Positions 1 to 7,018 of a DNA stretch of 64,000 nucleotides are shown in pieces. Within the stretch, counting starts at the first letter, position 1, and each line of letters opens with the position of its first letter. The DNA is taken from positions 5,890,001 to 5,954,000 of the forward strand of contig CP099652.1 of the NCBI GenBank assembly GCA_024123955.1, written 5' to 3'. The notes under the pieces were generated by a model that saw nothing but the letters and a program-made list of their open reading frames with translations, did no database searches and was not told the DNA's origin. The position numbers and the translations under genes are program-made. This DNA is from Oxalobacteraceae bacterium OTU3CINTB1 (GTDB lineage: Bacteria > Pseudomonadota > Gammaproteobacteria > Burkholderiales > Burkholderiaceae_D).

Positions 1-570
1 CATCGCGATACCGGCCGGCAGCTTACCGACCGGCAGCGTCCACTTGACGGTCTGCGTGACCAGGTCGATCGCGCTGACCTGGTCGCTGCCCTGCTGCGTG
101 ATGAAGACCATGTTGCTGGCGGCGTTGAAGGCCATGTGGCTCGGCAGCTTCGGCAGCGGGATGCGCTTGGCCAAGGTCATGTTGGTGCCGTCGTAGCGGT
201 ACAGGTCGACGCGATCCAGCCGCAGCGAGGCCGACACGAACCACTTCTGGTCCGGCGAGAAGCCGATCTGGTAGGGGTCGAGGATGTCCTTGACGGTACG
301 CTGGATCTGCCCGCTCTTCGGATCGAGGAAGATCAGTTCGTTGCCGACCGAGCTGGCGACGATCAGCGACTTGTTGTCCGGCGTCGCCATCAGGTGGTGC
401 GGCTCCTTGCCGACCGGGAAAGTGGACAAGTCCTTGTAGGTTGCCTGGTCCAGCAACTGCACGGTAGCATCACGCGAGTTGAGCACAACGACAACATTGG
501 CCTGCGCGCTGCCGATGGCAATCGCGGCGCAAACACAGGAGAAAACCAGACGGCGGACACTGCGGAGCAT
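1..570 (-). CDS. YncE-like beta-propeller protein (3' end outside window)
   Basis: The frame is open from an ATG at 570 to the window edge, giving 190 codons and no stop. Residues 1-24 look like a Sec signal peptide (hydrophobic run, then SAQA before the mature part), so the protein is probably periplasmic. The mature part shows repeated propeller-blade patterns such as HHLMATPDNKSLIVAS and PYQIGFSPDQKWFVSAS, as in YncE/surface-antigen seven-bladed propellers. Such proteins are usually scaffolds or ligand binders and no catalytic residues are visible. A second, complete YncE-like protein lies at 30749-32092. The family call is firm; the ligand is unknown. Confidence 0.75.
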   Translation of the reverse strand, partial: MLRSVRRLVFSCVCAAIAIGSAQANVVVVLNSRDATVQLLDQATYKDLSTFPVGKEPHHLMATPDNKSLIVASSVGNELIFLDPKSGQIQRTVKDILDPYQIGFSPDQKWFVSASLRLDRVDLYRYDGTNMTLAKRIPLPKLPSHMAFNAASNMVFITQQGSDQVSAIDLVTQTVKWTLPVGKLPAGIAM

Positions 571-733
571 GAAGAAATCGCTTAGAAGGACTAAACGTTT
601 ATTTTACGTGCAAACCGGGCCGTCACAAGTTAAAACCGGACAATTATTCCTATCCGTAATGAAGCGCGGCGGCTGAACCACAACGCCCTGCTACAATTGC
701 CGGCTGTGTTCAACGAATCTAGAAGGAATAACC

Positions 734-1090
734 ATGACCACCATCACGACCGAATCGGGCCTGCAGTACATCGAACGGACCGTTGGCGAGGGCGATGAAG
801 CCAAAGCCGGCCAGAACGTCACCGTCCATTACACCGGCTGGCTGCGCAACGACGACGGCACCAAGGGTCCGAAATTCGACTCGAGCAAAGACCGCAACGA
901 CCCGTTCGAATTCGCACTGGGCGCCGGCATGGTCATCCGCGGTTGGGATGAAGGCGTGCAAGGCATGAAGGTCGGCGGCACGCGCCAGCTGATCATTCCA
1001 GCCGAACTGGGCTACGGCTCGCGCGGCGCCGGCGGCGTGATTCCGCCAAACGCCACGTTGATCTTCGACGTCGAACTGCTGGGCGTTTAA
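734..1090 (+). CDS. FKBP-type peptidyl-prolyl cis-trans isomerase
   Basis: A 118-residue single-domain FKBP with no signal peptide, so probably cytoplasmic. It catalyses cis-trans isomerisation of Xaa-Pro bonds. The FKBP pattern is complete: VHYTGWL, FDSS, PFEFALGAGMVIRGWDEG, then LGYG and the C-terminal IPPNATLIFDVELL. The length matches minimal FKBP domains. An AGAAGGAAT ribosome site sits just before the ATG. It stands alone, convergent with the next gene. Confidence 0.95.
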   Translation: MTTITTESGLQYIERTVGEGDEAKAGQNVTVHYTGWLRNDDGTKGPKFDSSKDRNDPFEFALGAGMVIRGWDEGVQGMKVGGTRQLIIPAELGYGSRGAGGVIPPNATLIFDVELLGV

Positions 1091-1110
1091 GCGCCTGAAC
1101 GTGTAAACGT

Positions 1111-1872
1111 TCAGCGCTGCCAGTTGCGCCGCAGGGCCTCGAGCTCTGCGCGCGTATCGAGCATGCCGCCGACGATGCGCTGGTCGATCGCCTCCAGCAC
1201 CGCCGCCGGCATCTCCGTCCCCGCCATCCGGGTCGCGGTCATCTGCGCCGACGGCCGCACGCTCTGCACCATCACCGGTATCCGCCACTCCGCGCTGGCG
1301 CGGCAGGCCACCCCCACCAGATCCTGGCTCAGTCCCACCACCGTGAAGGTGCGGCAATAGCCGCCCTCGTTCGACAGAAAACTCAGCCCGACCCGCACAT
1401 CGCCCTCGGACGGCGCCGCGCCGCCCATCTGCTGGCTCAGGACGGTATCGAGCCGGCCCTGCGCCACCAGCATGCCGTTGCGGCTGATGACCGTGGTGGG
1501 CGCCTTGGCCGGATCGGCCAGGAATGCGGGCTGCCAGTGCGCCAGGCCGAACTTGCCGACCGCCAGTCCCACCACCAGCACCGCGCCCAGCGCGCTCCAC
1601 TCGCGCCAGCCGAGCTGCCGCCTGACCGCCTTGCGGGCCGCCTGCTGCGTGGCCACGCGCTGCGCCCGCACCGCCGCCAGCTGCACCACCTTGGCCTGCT
1701 GCGAACGCATCGCCGCGGGCTCGGCGAACACGCCGTCGCGCGCGGCGCGCAACCGCGCCACGCGGCGGGCGATGCTGCTGTCGCGCCGCATGGCGTCCTC
1801 GACGGCGTGACGGGTCGCGTCGTCCAGTTCGCCGACCATATAGGCAATCAGTGTCTCGTCCGAAAAGCTCAT
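1111..1872 (-). CDS. Anti-sigma-factor-like single-pass membrane protein
   Basis: The chosen start at 1872 (MSFSDETL) follows a GGGGACG ribosome site; the frame stays open upstream to 1983. The 253-residue product has a short helical N-terminal domain (ETLIAYMVGELDDATRHAVE), typical of anti-sigma factors that begin 'sDe.L.ayvdGeLd', a coiled basic linker, one membrane segment near residues 93-111, and a probable periplasmic C-terminal domain. The usual zinc-binding His/Cys pattern of the ZAS domain is absent. No sigma factor gene is adjacent, which is unusual because these genes normally follow their ECF sigma. The role is inferred from architecture only. Confidence 0.6.
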   Translation of the reverse strand: MSFSDETLIAYMVGELDDATRHAVEDAMRRDSSIARRVARLRAARDGVFAEPAAMRSQQAKVVQLAAVRAQRVATQQAARKAVRRQLGWREWSALGAVLVVGLAVGKFGLAHWQPAFLADPAKAPTTVISRNGMLVAQGRLDTVLSQQMGGAAPSEGDVRVGLSFLSNEGGYCRTFTVVGLSQDLVGVACRASAEWRIPVMVQSVRPSAQMTATRMAGTEMPAAVLEAIDQRIVGGMLDTRAELEALRRNWQR

Positions 1873-2018
1873 GTTCACGTCCCCAGTCGCACCATCATAA
1901 ACCTTTTTTTCACCGAAGGCCGCGCTGTCAGGATCGCGTAAGCCCTTTATATACAAGGGTTTTATTGCGTCGCAGCGTCGCACGGCAACTACTGTAAGGC
2001 CTACTTCATACAGAAACC

Positions 2019-2047
2019 ATTACATTTGACAATATTTATGCTAATCT
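2019..2047 (+). promoter_or_regulatory. Extended -10 promoter of the HU gene
   Basis: ATTACA (2019-2024), a 17-bp spacer and TAATCT (2042-2047) preceded by TG-N (2039-2041). This puts the start about 20 bp before the AAGGAGG ribosome site of the HU gene. A consensus TTGACA at 2026-2031 lacks a -10 box at the right distance. Confidence 0.45.
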
Positions 2048-2075
2048 GCGCGCTCTAATAACCAAGGAGGTAGTA

Positions 2076-2363
2076 ATGAAAAAAGGCGAATTGATTGCAG
2101 AATTTGCGAAACGCACGGAGATGTCTGCTGCTGCCGCCAACGGTGCGGTGAACACTCTGATCGCGATCGTGACCGAGCGTCTGAAAAAAGGCGACACGGT
2201 TGGCATCACTGGCTTCGGCACCTTCTCCGTCGCCAAACGTGCCGCACGCAAAGGCCGCAATCCTGCAACCGGCGAAGCGATCAAGATCGCCGCGTCGAAG
2301 ACCCCGAAATTCTCGGCTGGCGCAACCCTGAAGTCGGCTGTCAACCCGACCAAGAAGAAGTAA
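2076..2363 (+). CDS. hupB: HU family DNA-binding protein
   Basis: A 95-residue nucleoid protein that bends and compacts DNA as a dimer. It starts MKKGELIAEFAKRTEMS, carries the family GFGTFSV segment and the beta-arm motif RKGRNPATGEAIKI with its intercalating proline (NPATG), and ends in a Lys-rich tail. Length equals that of HU beta. A strong AAGGAGG ribosome site and a good terminator frame it as a highly expressed single gene. Confidence 0.96.
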   Translation: MKKGELIAEFAKRTEMSAAAANGAVNTLIAIVTERLKKGDTVGITGFGTFSVAKRAARKGRNPATGEAIKIAASKTPKFSAGATLKSAVNPTKKK

Positions 2364-2408
2364 TTCTTGCGCTAAGCAGGCTGTGTTCGTGCCCGCGAGG
2401 GCACCGGA

Positions 2409-2460
2409 AACGGCGGCGCATGGCCAGGTCCCCGACCTGCCATGGCCGCCGTTCTGTTTT
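2409..2460 (+). terminator. Rho-independent terminator after HU
   Basis: A long GC-rich inverted repeat (AACGGCGGC at 2409-2417 pairing with GCCGCCGTT at 2445-2453, continued inward by CATGGC and AGGT pairs) followed by CTGTTTT. Confidence 0.8.
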
Positions 2461-2556
2461 GGGGAGGCCGTTTTTGAGGATGCCCTCTAGCGGCTTTCGG
2501 CGCCGCGCCGGTTATGATGTCGCACACCCACCAGCCACCATACCAAGGAGATGTAA

Positions 2557-2808
2557 ATGAGCTTACAAGAGCAATTTGAACAAGCCCAGGCGGACTCGAA
2601 GAACCTGCCGGAACGTCCCGACAACATGACCCTGCTGAAAATCTACGCGCTGTTCAAGCAGGCGTCGGTGGGCGACGCCAGCGGCGAGCGTCCGGGTTTC
2701 ACCGACATGGTCGGCCGCGCCAAGTTCGACGCCTGGGACGCGCTCAAGGGCACCAGCGCCGACGAGGCCAAGCAGCAGTACATCGACCTGATCGAAGACC
2801 TGAAATAA
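2557..2808 (+). CDS. Acyl-CoA-binding protein
   Basis: An 83-residue ACBP-fold protein that binds and buffers long-chain acyl-CoA esters in the cytoplasm. The four-helix family pattern is visible: LPERPDNMTLLKIYALFKQAS, then GRAKFDAWDALKGTS and the terminal YIDLIEDLK. Length matches the family (about 85-90). An AAGGAG ribosome site precedes the ATG. A terminator follows directly, shared with the convergent PHA-granule gene. Its neighbours (PHA-granule protein, PhaZ) suggest a lipid/PHA metabolism context. Confidence 0.93.
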   Translation: MSLQEQFEQAQADSKNLPERPDNMTLLKIYALFKQASVGDASGERPGFTDMVGRAKFDAWDALKGTSADEAKQQYIDLIEDLK

Positions 2809-2821
2809 AGTTTGACCGACC

Positions 2822-2849
2822 AAAAAAAGCCCCTGACGGGGCTTTTTTG
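2822..2849. terminator. Bidirectional Rho-independent terminator
   Basis: An A-run, the stem AAGCCCC-TGAC-GGGGCTT and a T-run lie between convergent genes, so the structure can stop transcription from both sides. Confidence 0.9.
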
Positions 2850-2852
2850 CGT

Positions 2853-3134
2853 TCAGACCGGCGCGAACACCTTGCGCATCTTGTCGACCACCTTGCTCTC
2901 GATCTGCGACGAGAACGCGCTGAACAGGAAACCGAGGGCGATCTGCAGCCGCGCCTGGGTCGGCTCCAGGGTCAGGCTGCCGTCGACGCCGCTGCGCTCG
3001 AAGCGCAGCACATTGCCCTCCCAGCGGCATTCCAGCTCGAATTGCTCGGCCAGTTTGTCGGCCACCTGCTGCGCCGCCGCCCGGGCCTGCTCCGGCGCAA
3101 GGTTGTGTTCCTGAACGATGTTAATGTCCGCCAT
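2853..3134 (-). CDS. Polyhydroxyalkanoic acid system family protein
   Basis: A 93-residue protein of the PHA_gran_rgn family, small proteins found with PHA synthesis genes in proteobacteria and thought to associate with granules. The recognisable stretch is the start MADINIVQEHNL, then AADKLAEQF-type helix and the end SQIESKVVDKMRKVF. There is no signal peptide. The gene is convergent with the acyl-CoA-binding gene and divergent from fdxA. The biochemical role of the family is not settled. Confidence 0.8.
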   Translation of the reverse strand: MADINIVQEHNLAPEQARAAAQQVADKLAEQFELECRWEGNVLRFERSGVDGSLTLEPTQARLQIALGFLFSAFSSQIESKVVDKMRKVFAPV

Positions 3135-3217
3135 GCGGCTTCCTTAATAATCAACAAAGCCGACATGATGCCAGTTGGCCCGGCGTCACGCTAGTCCGCA
3201 AGGGCGCCTGCGCATTT

Positions 3218-3240
3218 GCTTATATGTATTGTATATAAGC
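3218..3240. promoter_or_regulatory. Inverted repeat between the PHA-granule gene and fdxA
   Basis: Perfect 8-bp arms GCTTATAT and ATATAAGC separated by 7 bp, in an AT-rich stretch just upstream of the fdxA -35 box and close to where the minus-strand promoter should be. It could be a shared operator; no regulator is identified. Confidence 0.4.
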
Positions 3241-3245
3241 GCAAT

Positions 3246-3274
3246 TTGTGAGAAATAGCGAATTACCTTAAAAT
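3246..3274 (+). promoter_or_regulatory. sigma70 promoter of fdxA
   Basis: TTGTGA (3246-3251), a 17-bp spacer and TAAAAT (3269-3274), about 75 bp before the fdxA ATG. Confidence 0.6.
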
Positions 3275-3350
3275 ACAGTGCTTTGCTGAGGTTAGCCGGG
3301 CCATCCCACCGCCGCCGACGCCGCTGCACACCAACATTGATAGGACTGTT

Positions 3351-3674
3351 ATGACCCACGTTGTCACCGAATCTTGCATCAGCTGCCGTTATACGGACTG
3401 CGTCGATGTTTGCCCGGTAGATTGTTTCCGCCAAGGCCCGAACTTCCTCGCCATCGACCCGGACGAGTGCATCGACTGCGCCGTGTGCGTGGCCGAATGC
3501 CCGGTCAACGCCATTTTCGCCGAGGAAGACATCCCGAGCGACCAGCAGCAGTTCATCAAGATCAACGTCGATCTCGCGCGCCACTGGCCTTCGATCACCA
3601 AGACCATCGCGCCGCTGCCGGAAGCCGACCAGTTCAAGGACGTCAAAGAAAAACTGCACCTGCTGGTACGCTAA
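3351..3674 (+). CDS. fdxA: 7Fe ferredoxin FdxA
   Basis: A 107-residue seven-iron ferredoxin, a soluble one-electron carrier. Cysteines match Azotobacter FdI offset by one: Cys9, Cys17 and Cys50 for the 3Fe-4S cluster, and Cys21, Cys40, Cys43 and Cys46 for the 4Fe-4S cluster. The following gene encodes a ferredoxin-NADP-reductase-type flavoprotein on the same strand 113 bp later, a plausible electron partner. Length is normal. Confidence 0.95.
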   Translation: MTHVVTESCISCRYTDCVDVCPVDCFRQGPNFLAIDPDECIDCAVCVAECPVNAIFAEEDIPSDQQQFIKINVDLARHWPSITKTIAPLPEADQFKDVKEKLHLLVR

Positions 3675-3787
3675 GACGAGTTTGTCTGGCCGGGCAGCAC
3701 CGGGCAGCGTCATCCGCAGGCGCCAAAGTCGAGCGCCGCACAGCCTTGTGTTCGCCCAACCACCATTGAAATCACAGGAATATACGA

Positions 3788-4852
3788 ATGAATAGCACTG
3801 TCACCCCTCCAGGCGTCATCGAAGCCGATGCCGTCATCATTGGCGCCGGCCCGGTCGGCCTGTTCCAGGTCTTCGAACTGGGCCTGCTGGAAATCAAAGC
3901 CCACGTCATCGATTCGCTGGGCGCGGTGGGCGGGCAGTGCGTGGAACTGTACCCGGACAAGCCGATCTACGACATCCCGGCCGTGCCGTCGTGCACCGGC
4001 CAGGAACTGACCGACAATCTGCTCAAGCAGATCGAGCCGTTCGAGCCGACCTTCCACCTGGGCCAGGAAGTGACCAAGGTCGAGCGCCGCGACGACGGCC
4101 GTTTCGACGTTGAAACCAGCGCCGGCACCCGCTTCACCACCAAGACCATCTTCATCGCCGCCGGCGTCGGCTCGTTCCAGGCGCGCACCCTGAAGGTCGA
4201 CGGCATCGAGGTGTTCGAAGGCTCGCAGCTGCACTACAAGGTCAAGGACCCGGCCATCTTCGAAGGCAAGAACATCGTCATCTGCGGCGGCGGCGACTCC
4301 GCGCTGGACTGGGCGCTGAACTTCGTCGGCAAGGCCGAATCGGTCGTTTTGCTGCATCGCCGCGAAGACTTCCGCGCCGCGCCGGCATCGGTCGCCAAGA
4401 TGAAAGCCCTGTGCGACGACTACGAGATGCAGCTCATCATTGGCCAGGCCACCGGTTTCGAGTCGAAAGACGACAAACTGAGCGAACTCAAGGTGACCGG
4501 CGCCGACGGCGTGACCCGCCGCGTGCCGCTCGACATGCTGCTGGTCTTCTTCGGCCTGTCGCCGAAGCTGGGTCCGATCGCCGAATGGGGCCTGGACATC
4601 GAACGCCGCCAGCTGAAGGTGCAAAACACCGAGAAGTTCGAGACCAACGTGCCGGGCATCTTCGCGGTGGGCGACATCAACACCTATCCGGGCAAGAAAA
4701 AGCTGATACTGTCGGGCTTCCACGAGGCCGCGCTGGCCGCGTTCGGCGCCGCGCCGTACATCTTCCCGGACAAAAAGATCCACATGCAGTACACCACGAC
4801 GTCGCCGAAACTGCACAAAGTGCTGGGCGTGGAGACTCCCGTCTTCGATTAA
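3788..4852 (+). CDS. Ferredoxin--NADP+ reductase, thioredoxin-reductase-like
   Basis: A 354-residue flavoprotein of the bacterial TrxR-like FNR class, moving electrons between NADPH and ferredoxin in the cytosol. The FAD dinucleotide motif ([12 protein letters not shown]) lies near residues 15-27, the NADPH motif ([13 protein letters not shown]) near residue 165, and the second FAD-contact motif ([14 protein letters not shown]) near residue 290. The CxxC pair of true thioredoxin reductases is absent, which supports FNR. It lies directly behind fdxA. Confidence 0.9.
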   Translation: MNSTVTPPGVIEADAVIIGAGPVGLFQVFELGLLEIKAHVIDSLGAVGGQCVELYPDKPIYDIPAVPSCTGQELTDNLLKQIEPFEPTFHLGQEVTKVERRDDGRFDVETSAGTRFTTKTIFIAAGVGSFQARTLKVDGIEVFEGSQLHYKVKDPAIFEGKNIVICGGGDSALDWALNFVGKAESVVLLHRREDFRAAPASVAKMKALCDDYEMQLIIGQATGFESKDDKLSELKVTGADGVTRRVPLDMLLVFFGLSPKLGPIAEWGLDIERRQLKVQNTEKFETNVPGIFAVGDINTYPGKKKLILSGFHEAALAAFGAAPYIFPDKKIHMQYTTTSPKLHKVLGVETPVFD

Positions 4853-4921
4853 GGTCGCGCAAACGCCGGTTCCGCGCCACGGAAACAACGGCAAGGCGGT
4901 GCGTAGGATAGTGTCCTACAC

Positions 4922-4949
4922 AAAAGCAGCGGAAACGCTGCTTTTTTTA
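4922..4949 (+). terminator. Rho-independent terminator after the reductase gene
   Basis: AAAGCAGCG-GAAA-CGCTGCTTT stem-loop with a GAAA tetraloop and seven T's. Confidence 0.92.
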
Positions 4950-5028
4950 TGGGTTCGGCGGTACTATTATCGGTGCAGGAGGCTGTTGCGCTAGATCATC
5001 GCGCTTTCTCCTGGGTATTTAGAAATGC

Positions 5029-5056
5029 TTGGCGCCACGAACAATTAATCTATAAT
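5029..5056 (+). promoter_or_regulatory. Probable phaZ promoter
   Basis: TTGGCG (5029-5034), a 16-bp spacer and a perfect TATAAT (5051-5056), giving a leader of roughly 50 bases before the phaZ ATG. Confidence 0.55.
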
Positions 5057-5111
5057 TGGCTTATGATGAGATGTATTGGTGCACCGCACCATGCTTTGAC
5101 CGGGAAGACCT

Positions 5112-6347
5112 ATGCTCTACCAACTGCACGAAATGCAACGCACACTCCTTTCGCCCCTGATGCAATGGGCGGACGCGACGTCTAAAATCCTGACCAATCC
5201 GGTCTCGCCGCTGGCGCACACGCCGTTTTCGCAACGGATCGCCGCCGGTTACGAGCTGATGTACAGGCTCGGCAAGGACTACGAAAAGCCGGCGTTCGAG
5301 ATCGACTCGACGGTCATCAACGGCGAGACCATCGGCATCATCGAACAAGTGGTGGTCAACAAAGCCTTCTGCCGCCTGATCCACTTCAAGAAAGACCTCG
5401 GCGACGAGCGCGCCAAGGCGCTGAACCAGCCGACCGTACTGCTGGTGGCGCCGCTGTCGGGCCACCACTCGACCCTGCTGCGCGACACCGTGCGCGGGCT
5501 GCTGGTCGACCACGACGTCTACATCACCGACTGGACCGACGCCCGCATGGTGCCGCTGTCGGAGGGCGCATTCCACCTGGACGACTACATCTACTATGTG
5601 CAGGACTTCATCCGCCTGCTGGGCCCGGACCTCCACGTGATCTCCGTGTGCCAGCCGACGGTGCCGGTGCTGGCGGCCATCGCGCTGATGGCCACCGACA
5701 AGGACCCCAAGTTGCCGAAGACGATGACGATGATGGGCGGCCCGATCGACCCGCGCCGCTCGCCGACGGCGGTCAACAACCTGGCCACCGAAAAGAAGTT
5801 CTCGTGGTTCGAAAACACCGTCATCTACGCGGTGCCGCCGAACTATCCGGGCTTTGGCCGCAAGGTCTATCCGGGTTTCCTGCAGCACGCCGGCTTCATC
5901 GCGATGAATCCGGGCCGCCACGCGCAAAGCCACCGCGAGTTCTACAGCCATCTGGTGGAAGGCGACGACGAGCCGGCGGAAAGCCACCGCAAGTTCTACG
6001 ACGAGTACAACGCCGTGCTCGACATGCCGGCCGAATACTATCTGGACACGATCAAAACCGTGTTCCAGGAGTTCGCGCTGCCGATGGGTACGTGGGAGGT
6101 CGGCGGCAAGCTGGTGCGTCCCCAGGACATCACCACGGTCGCGCTGTTCACCGTCGAGGGCGAGCTGGACGACATCTCCGGCGCCGGCCAGACGCAAGCG
6201 GCGCACGACCTGTGCACCGGCATTCCGGCCGAGATGCAGCAGGACTACGTCGCCCCGGGCGCCGGCCACTACGGCATCTTCTCCGGCCGCCGCTGGCGCG
6301 AGATGGTCTGCCCGAAAATCACCGAGTTCATCAAAAAACACGGTTAA
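5112..6347 (+). CDS. phaZ: Intracellular polyhydroxyalkanoate depolymerase
   Basis: A 411-residue intracellular PHB depolymerase that mobilises stored polymer. It begins MLYQLHEMQRTLLSPL as family members do. The nucleophile is a cysteine in SVCQPTVP at residue 180, the hallmark that separates PhaZ1-type enzymes from serine lipases (Cys183 in Ralstonia eutropha); the C-terminal AGHYGIFSGRRWR carries the catalytic histidine. No signal peptide. The ATG follows GGGAAGA. Terminator directly behind. Confidence 0.95.
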   Translation: MLYQLHEMQRTLLSPLMQWADATSKILTNPVSPLAHTPFSQRIAAGYELMYRLGKDYEKPAFEIDSTVINGETIGIIEQVVVNKAFCRLIHFKKDLGDERAKALNQPTVLLVAPLSGHHSTLLRDTVRGLLVDHDVYITDWTDARMVPLSEGAFHLDDYIYYVQDFIRLLGPDLHVISVCQPTVPVLAAIALMATDKDPKLPKTMTMMGGPIDPRRSPTAVNNLATEKKFSWFENTVIYAVPPNYPGFGRKVYPGFLQHAGFIAMNPGRHAQSHREFYSHLVEGDDEPAESHRKFYDEYNAVLDMPAEYYLDTIKTVFQEFALPMGTWEVGGKLVRPQDITTVALFTVEGELDDISGAGQTQAAHDLCTGIPAEMQQDYVAPGAGHYGIFSGRRWREMVCPKITEFIKKHG

Positions 6348-6366
6348 GCGAGCCGGCCCCGACAAG

Positions 6367-6393
6367 ATCCCTGCCCAGCGCAGGGATTTTTTT
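6367..6393 (+). terminator. Rho-independent terminator after phaZ
   Basis: Perfect 8-bp stem ATCCCTGC / GCAGGGAT with a 5-base loop and seven T's. Confidence 0.92.
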
Positions 6394-6426
6394 CGCCCAT
6401 TGCAGAAGTTCAACTCCGGGGTCACA

Positions 6427-6530
6427 ACTCCGGGGTCAGGTCCACCAATTCTACACGGGCTGAACACTCGGCTGGTGATTCCCGCCTTACAGTCGGGTTC
6501 GTGTAGAAATGGCGGACCTGACCCCGGAGT
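6427..6530. repeat. Long inverted repeat, copy 1 (CCGGGGTCAGGTCC family)
   Basis: The two 31-bp terminal arms match at 29 of 31 positions; each starts ACTCCGGGGTCAGGTCC and ends at CTACACG. A 14-bp partial duplicate of the end (CAACTCCGGGGTCA) precedes it at 6411-6424. A second copy with nearly the same arms lies at 15961-16053, and a diverged relative at 54385-54477. It resembles REP/REPIN-like or MITE-like non-coding repeats; no transposase is nearby. Confidence 0.85.
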
Positions 6531-6537
6531 GCTGCGG

Positions 6538-6562
6538 AAATATATCATCCTGTGATATATTT
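6538..6562. promoter_or_regulatory. Perfect palindrome, probable MarR operator
   Basis: Two perfect 10-bp arms, AAATATATCA and TGATATATTT, flank a 5-bp centre, 27 bp before the MarR start. Size and symmetry fit a MarR dimer site, implying autoregulation of the MarR-CLC operon. Confidence 0.65.
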
Positions 6563-6589
6563 GCGCTTTTCCTTCTTTGCTATCGCTTT

Positions 6590-7018
6590 ATGCCATCCCG
6601 CTCCCCGCCCGCGCTCGTCAAGGACGATTTCGCCGCGCTGTCCGAATTTCGTTACCAGATGCGCCGCTTCGAGCGCTTTTCCGAGGACGCCGTCCAGGCC
6701 AAGGGCATCACGCCGTTGCAGTATCTGCTGCTGCTGCACATCAAGGGCTATCCCGGCCGCGACTGGGCCACCGTCGGCGAACTGGCCGAGCGGCTGCAAG
6801 CCAAGCCGCACGGCGTGGTGGCGCTGGTCACCCGCTGCGAGGCCGGCGGCCTGGTCGAGCGCAGGATCAGCGACATCGACCGCCGCCGCGTCGAAGTCCA
6901 CCTGCTGCCGGCCGGCGAGGCGCTGCTCGCCCAGCTGGCCGAACTGCACCGCGCCGAACTGCTGTCGCTCGACGGCGTCTTCACCATCCCCAAACTACTC
7001 CGCGACGACCATGAATAA
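6590..7018 (+). CDS. MarR-family transcriptional regulator
   Basis: The chosen start at 6590 (MPSRSPPALVK) lies after the palindrome; an in-frame ATG at 6509 would read codons out of the upstream repeat and is unlikely. The 142-residue product has the MarR winged helix: PLQYLLLLHIKG, the recognition region VGELAERLQAKPHGVVALVTRCEAGGLVERR, and the wing DIDRRRVEVHLLPAGEALL. It overlaps the CLC gene by 8 bp, so the two are translationally coupled. The inducer is unknown. Confidence 0.88.
   Translation: MPSRSPPALVKDDFAALSEFRYQMRRFERFSEDAVQAKGITPLQYLLLLHIKGYPGRDWATVGELAERLQAKPHGVVALVTRCEAGGLVERRISDIDRRRVEVHLLPAGEALLAQLAELHRAELLSLDGVFTIPKLLRDDHE

Noticed and set aside
1940..1963. CCCTT/AAGGG inverted repeat upstream of the anti-sigma-like gene as an operator
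   Set aside because: Only 5-bp arms; too weak to support without comparison.
2026..2031. A consensus TTGACA upstream of HU as the -35 box
   Set aside because: No -10 hexamer occurs at 16-18 bp; the extended -10 with ATTACA is a better fit.
5061..6548. A 495-codon minus-strand frame over phaZ
   Set aside because: Antisense shadow; phaZ has complete family motifs on the plus strand.
6509..6589. An upstream ATG adding 27 residues to the MarR protein
   Set aside because: Its first codons lie in the repeat and operator; MarR homology begins after 6590.
6552..7010. An N-terminal extension of the CLC gene reaching to 6552
   Set aside because: It is the MarR gene read in another frame; the Ser/Arg-rich sequence has no membrane segments and the CLC family starts near the ATG at 7011.
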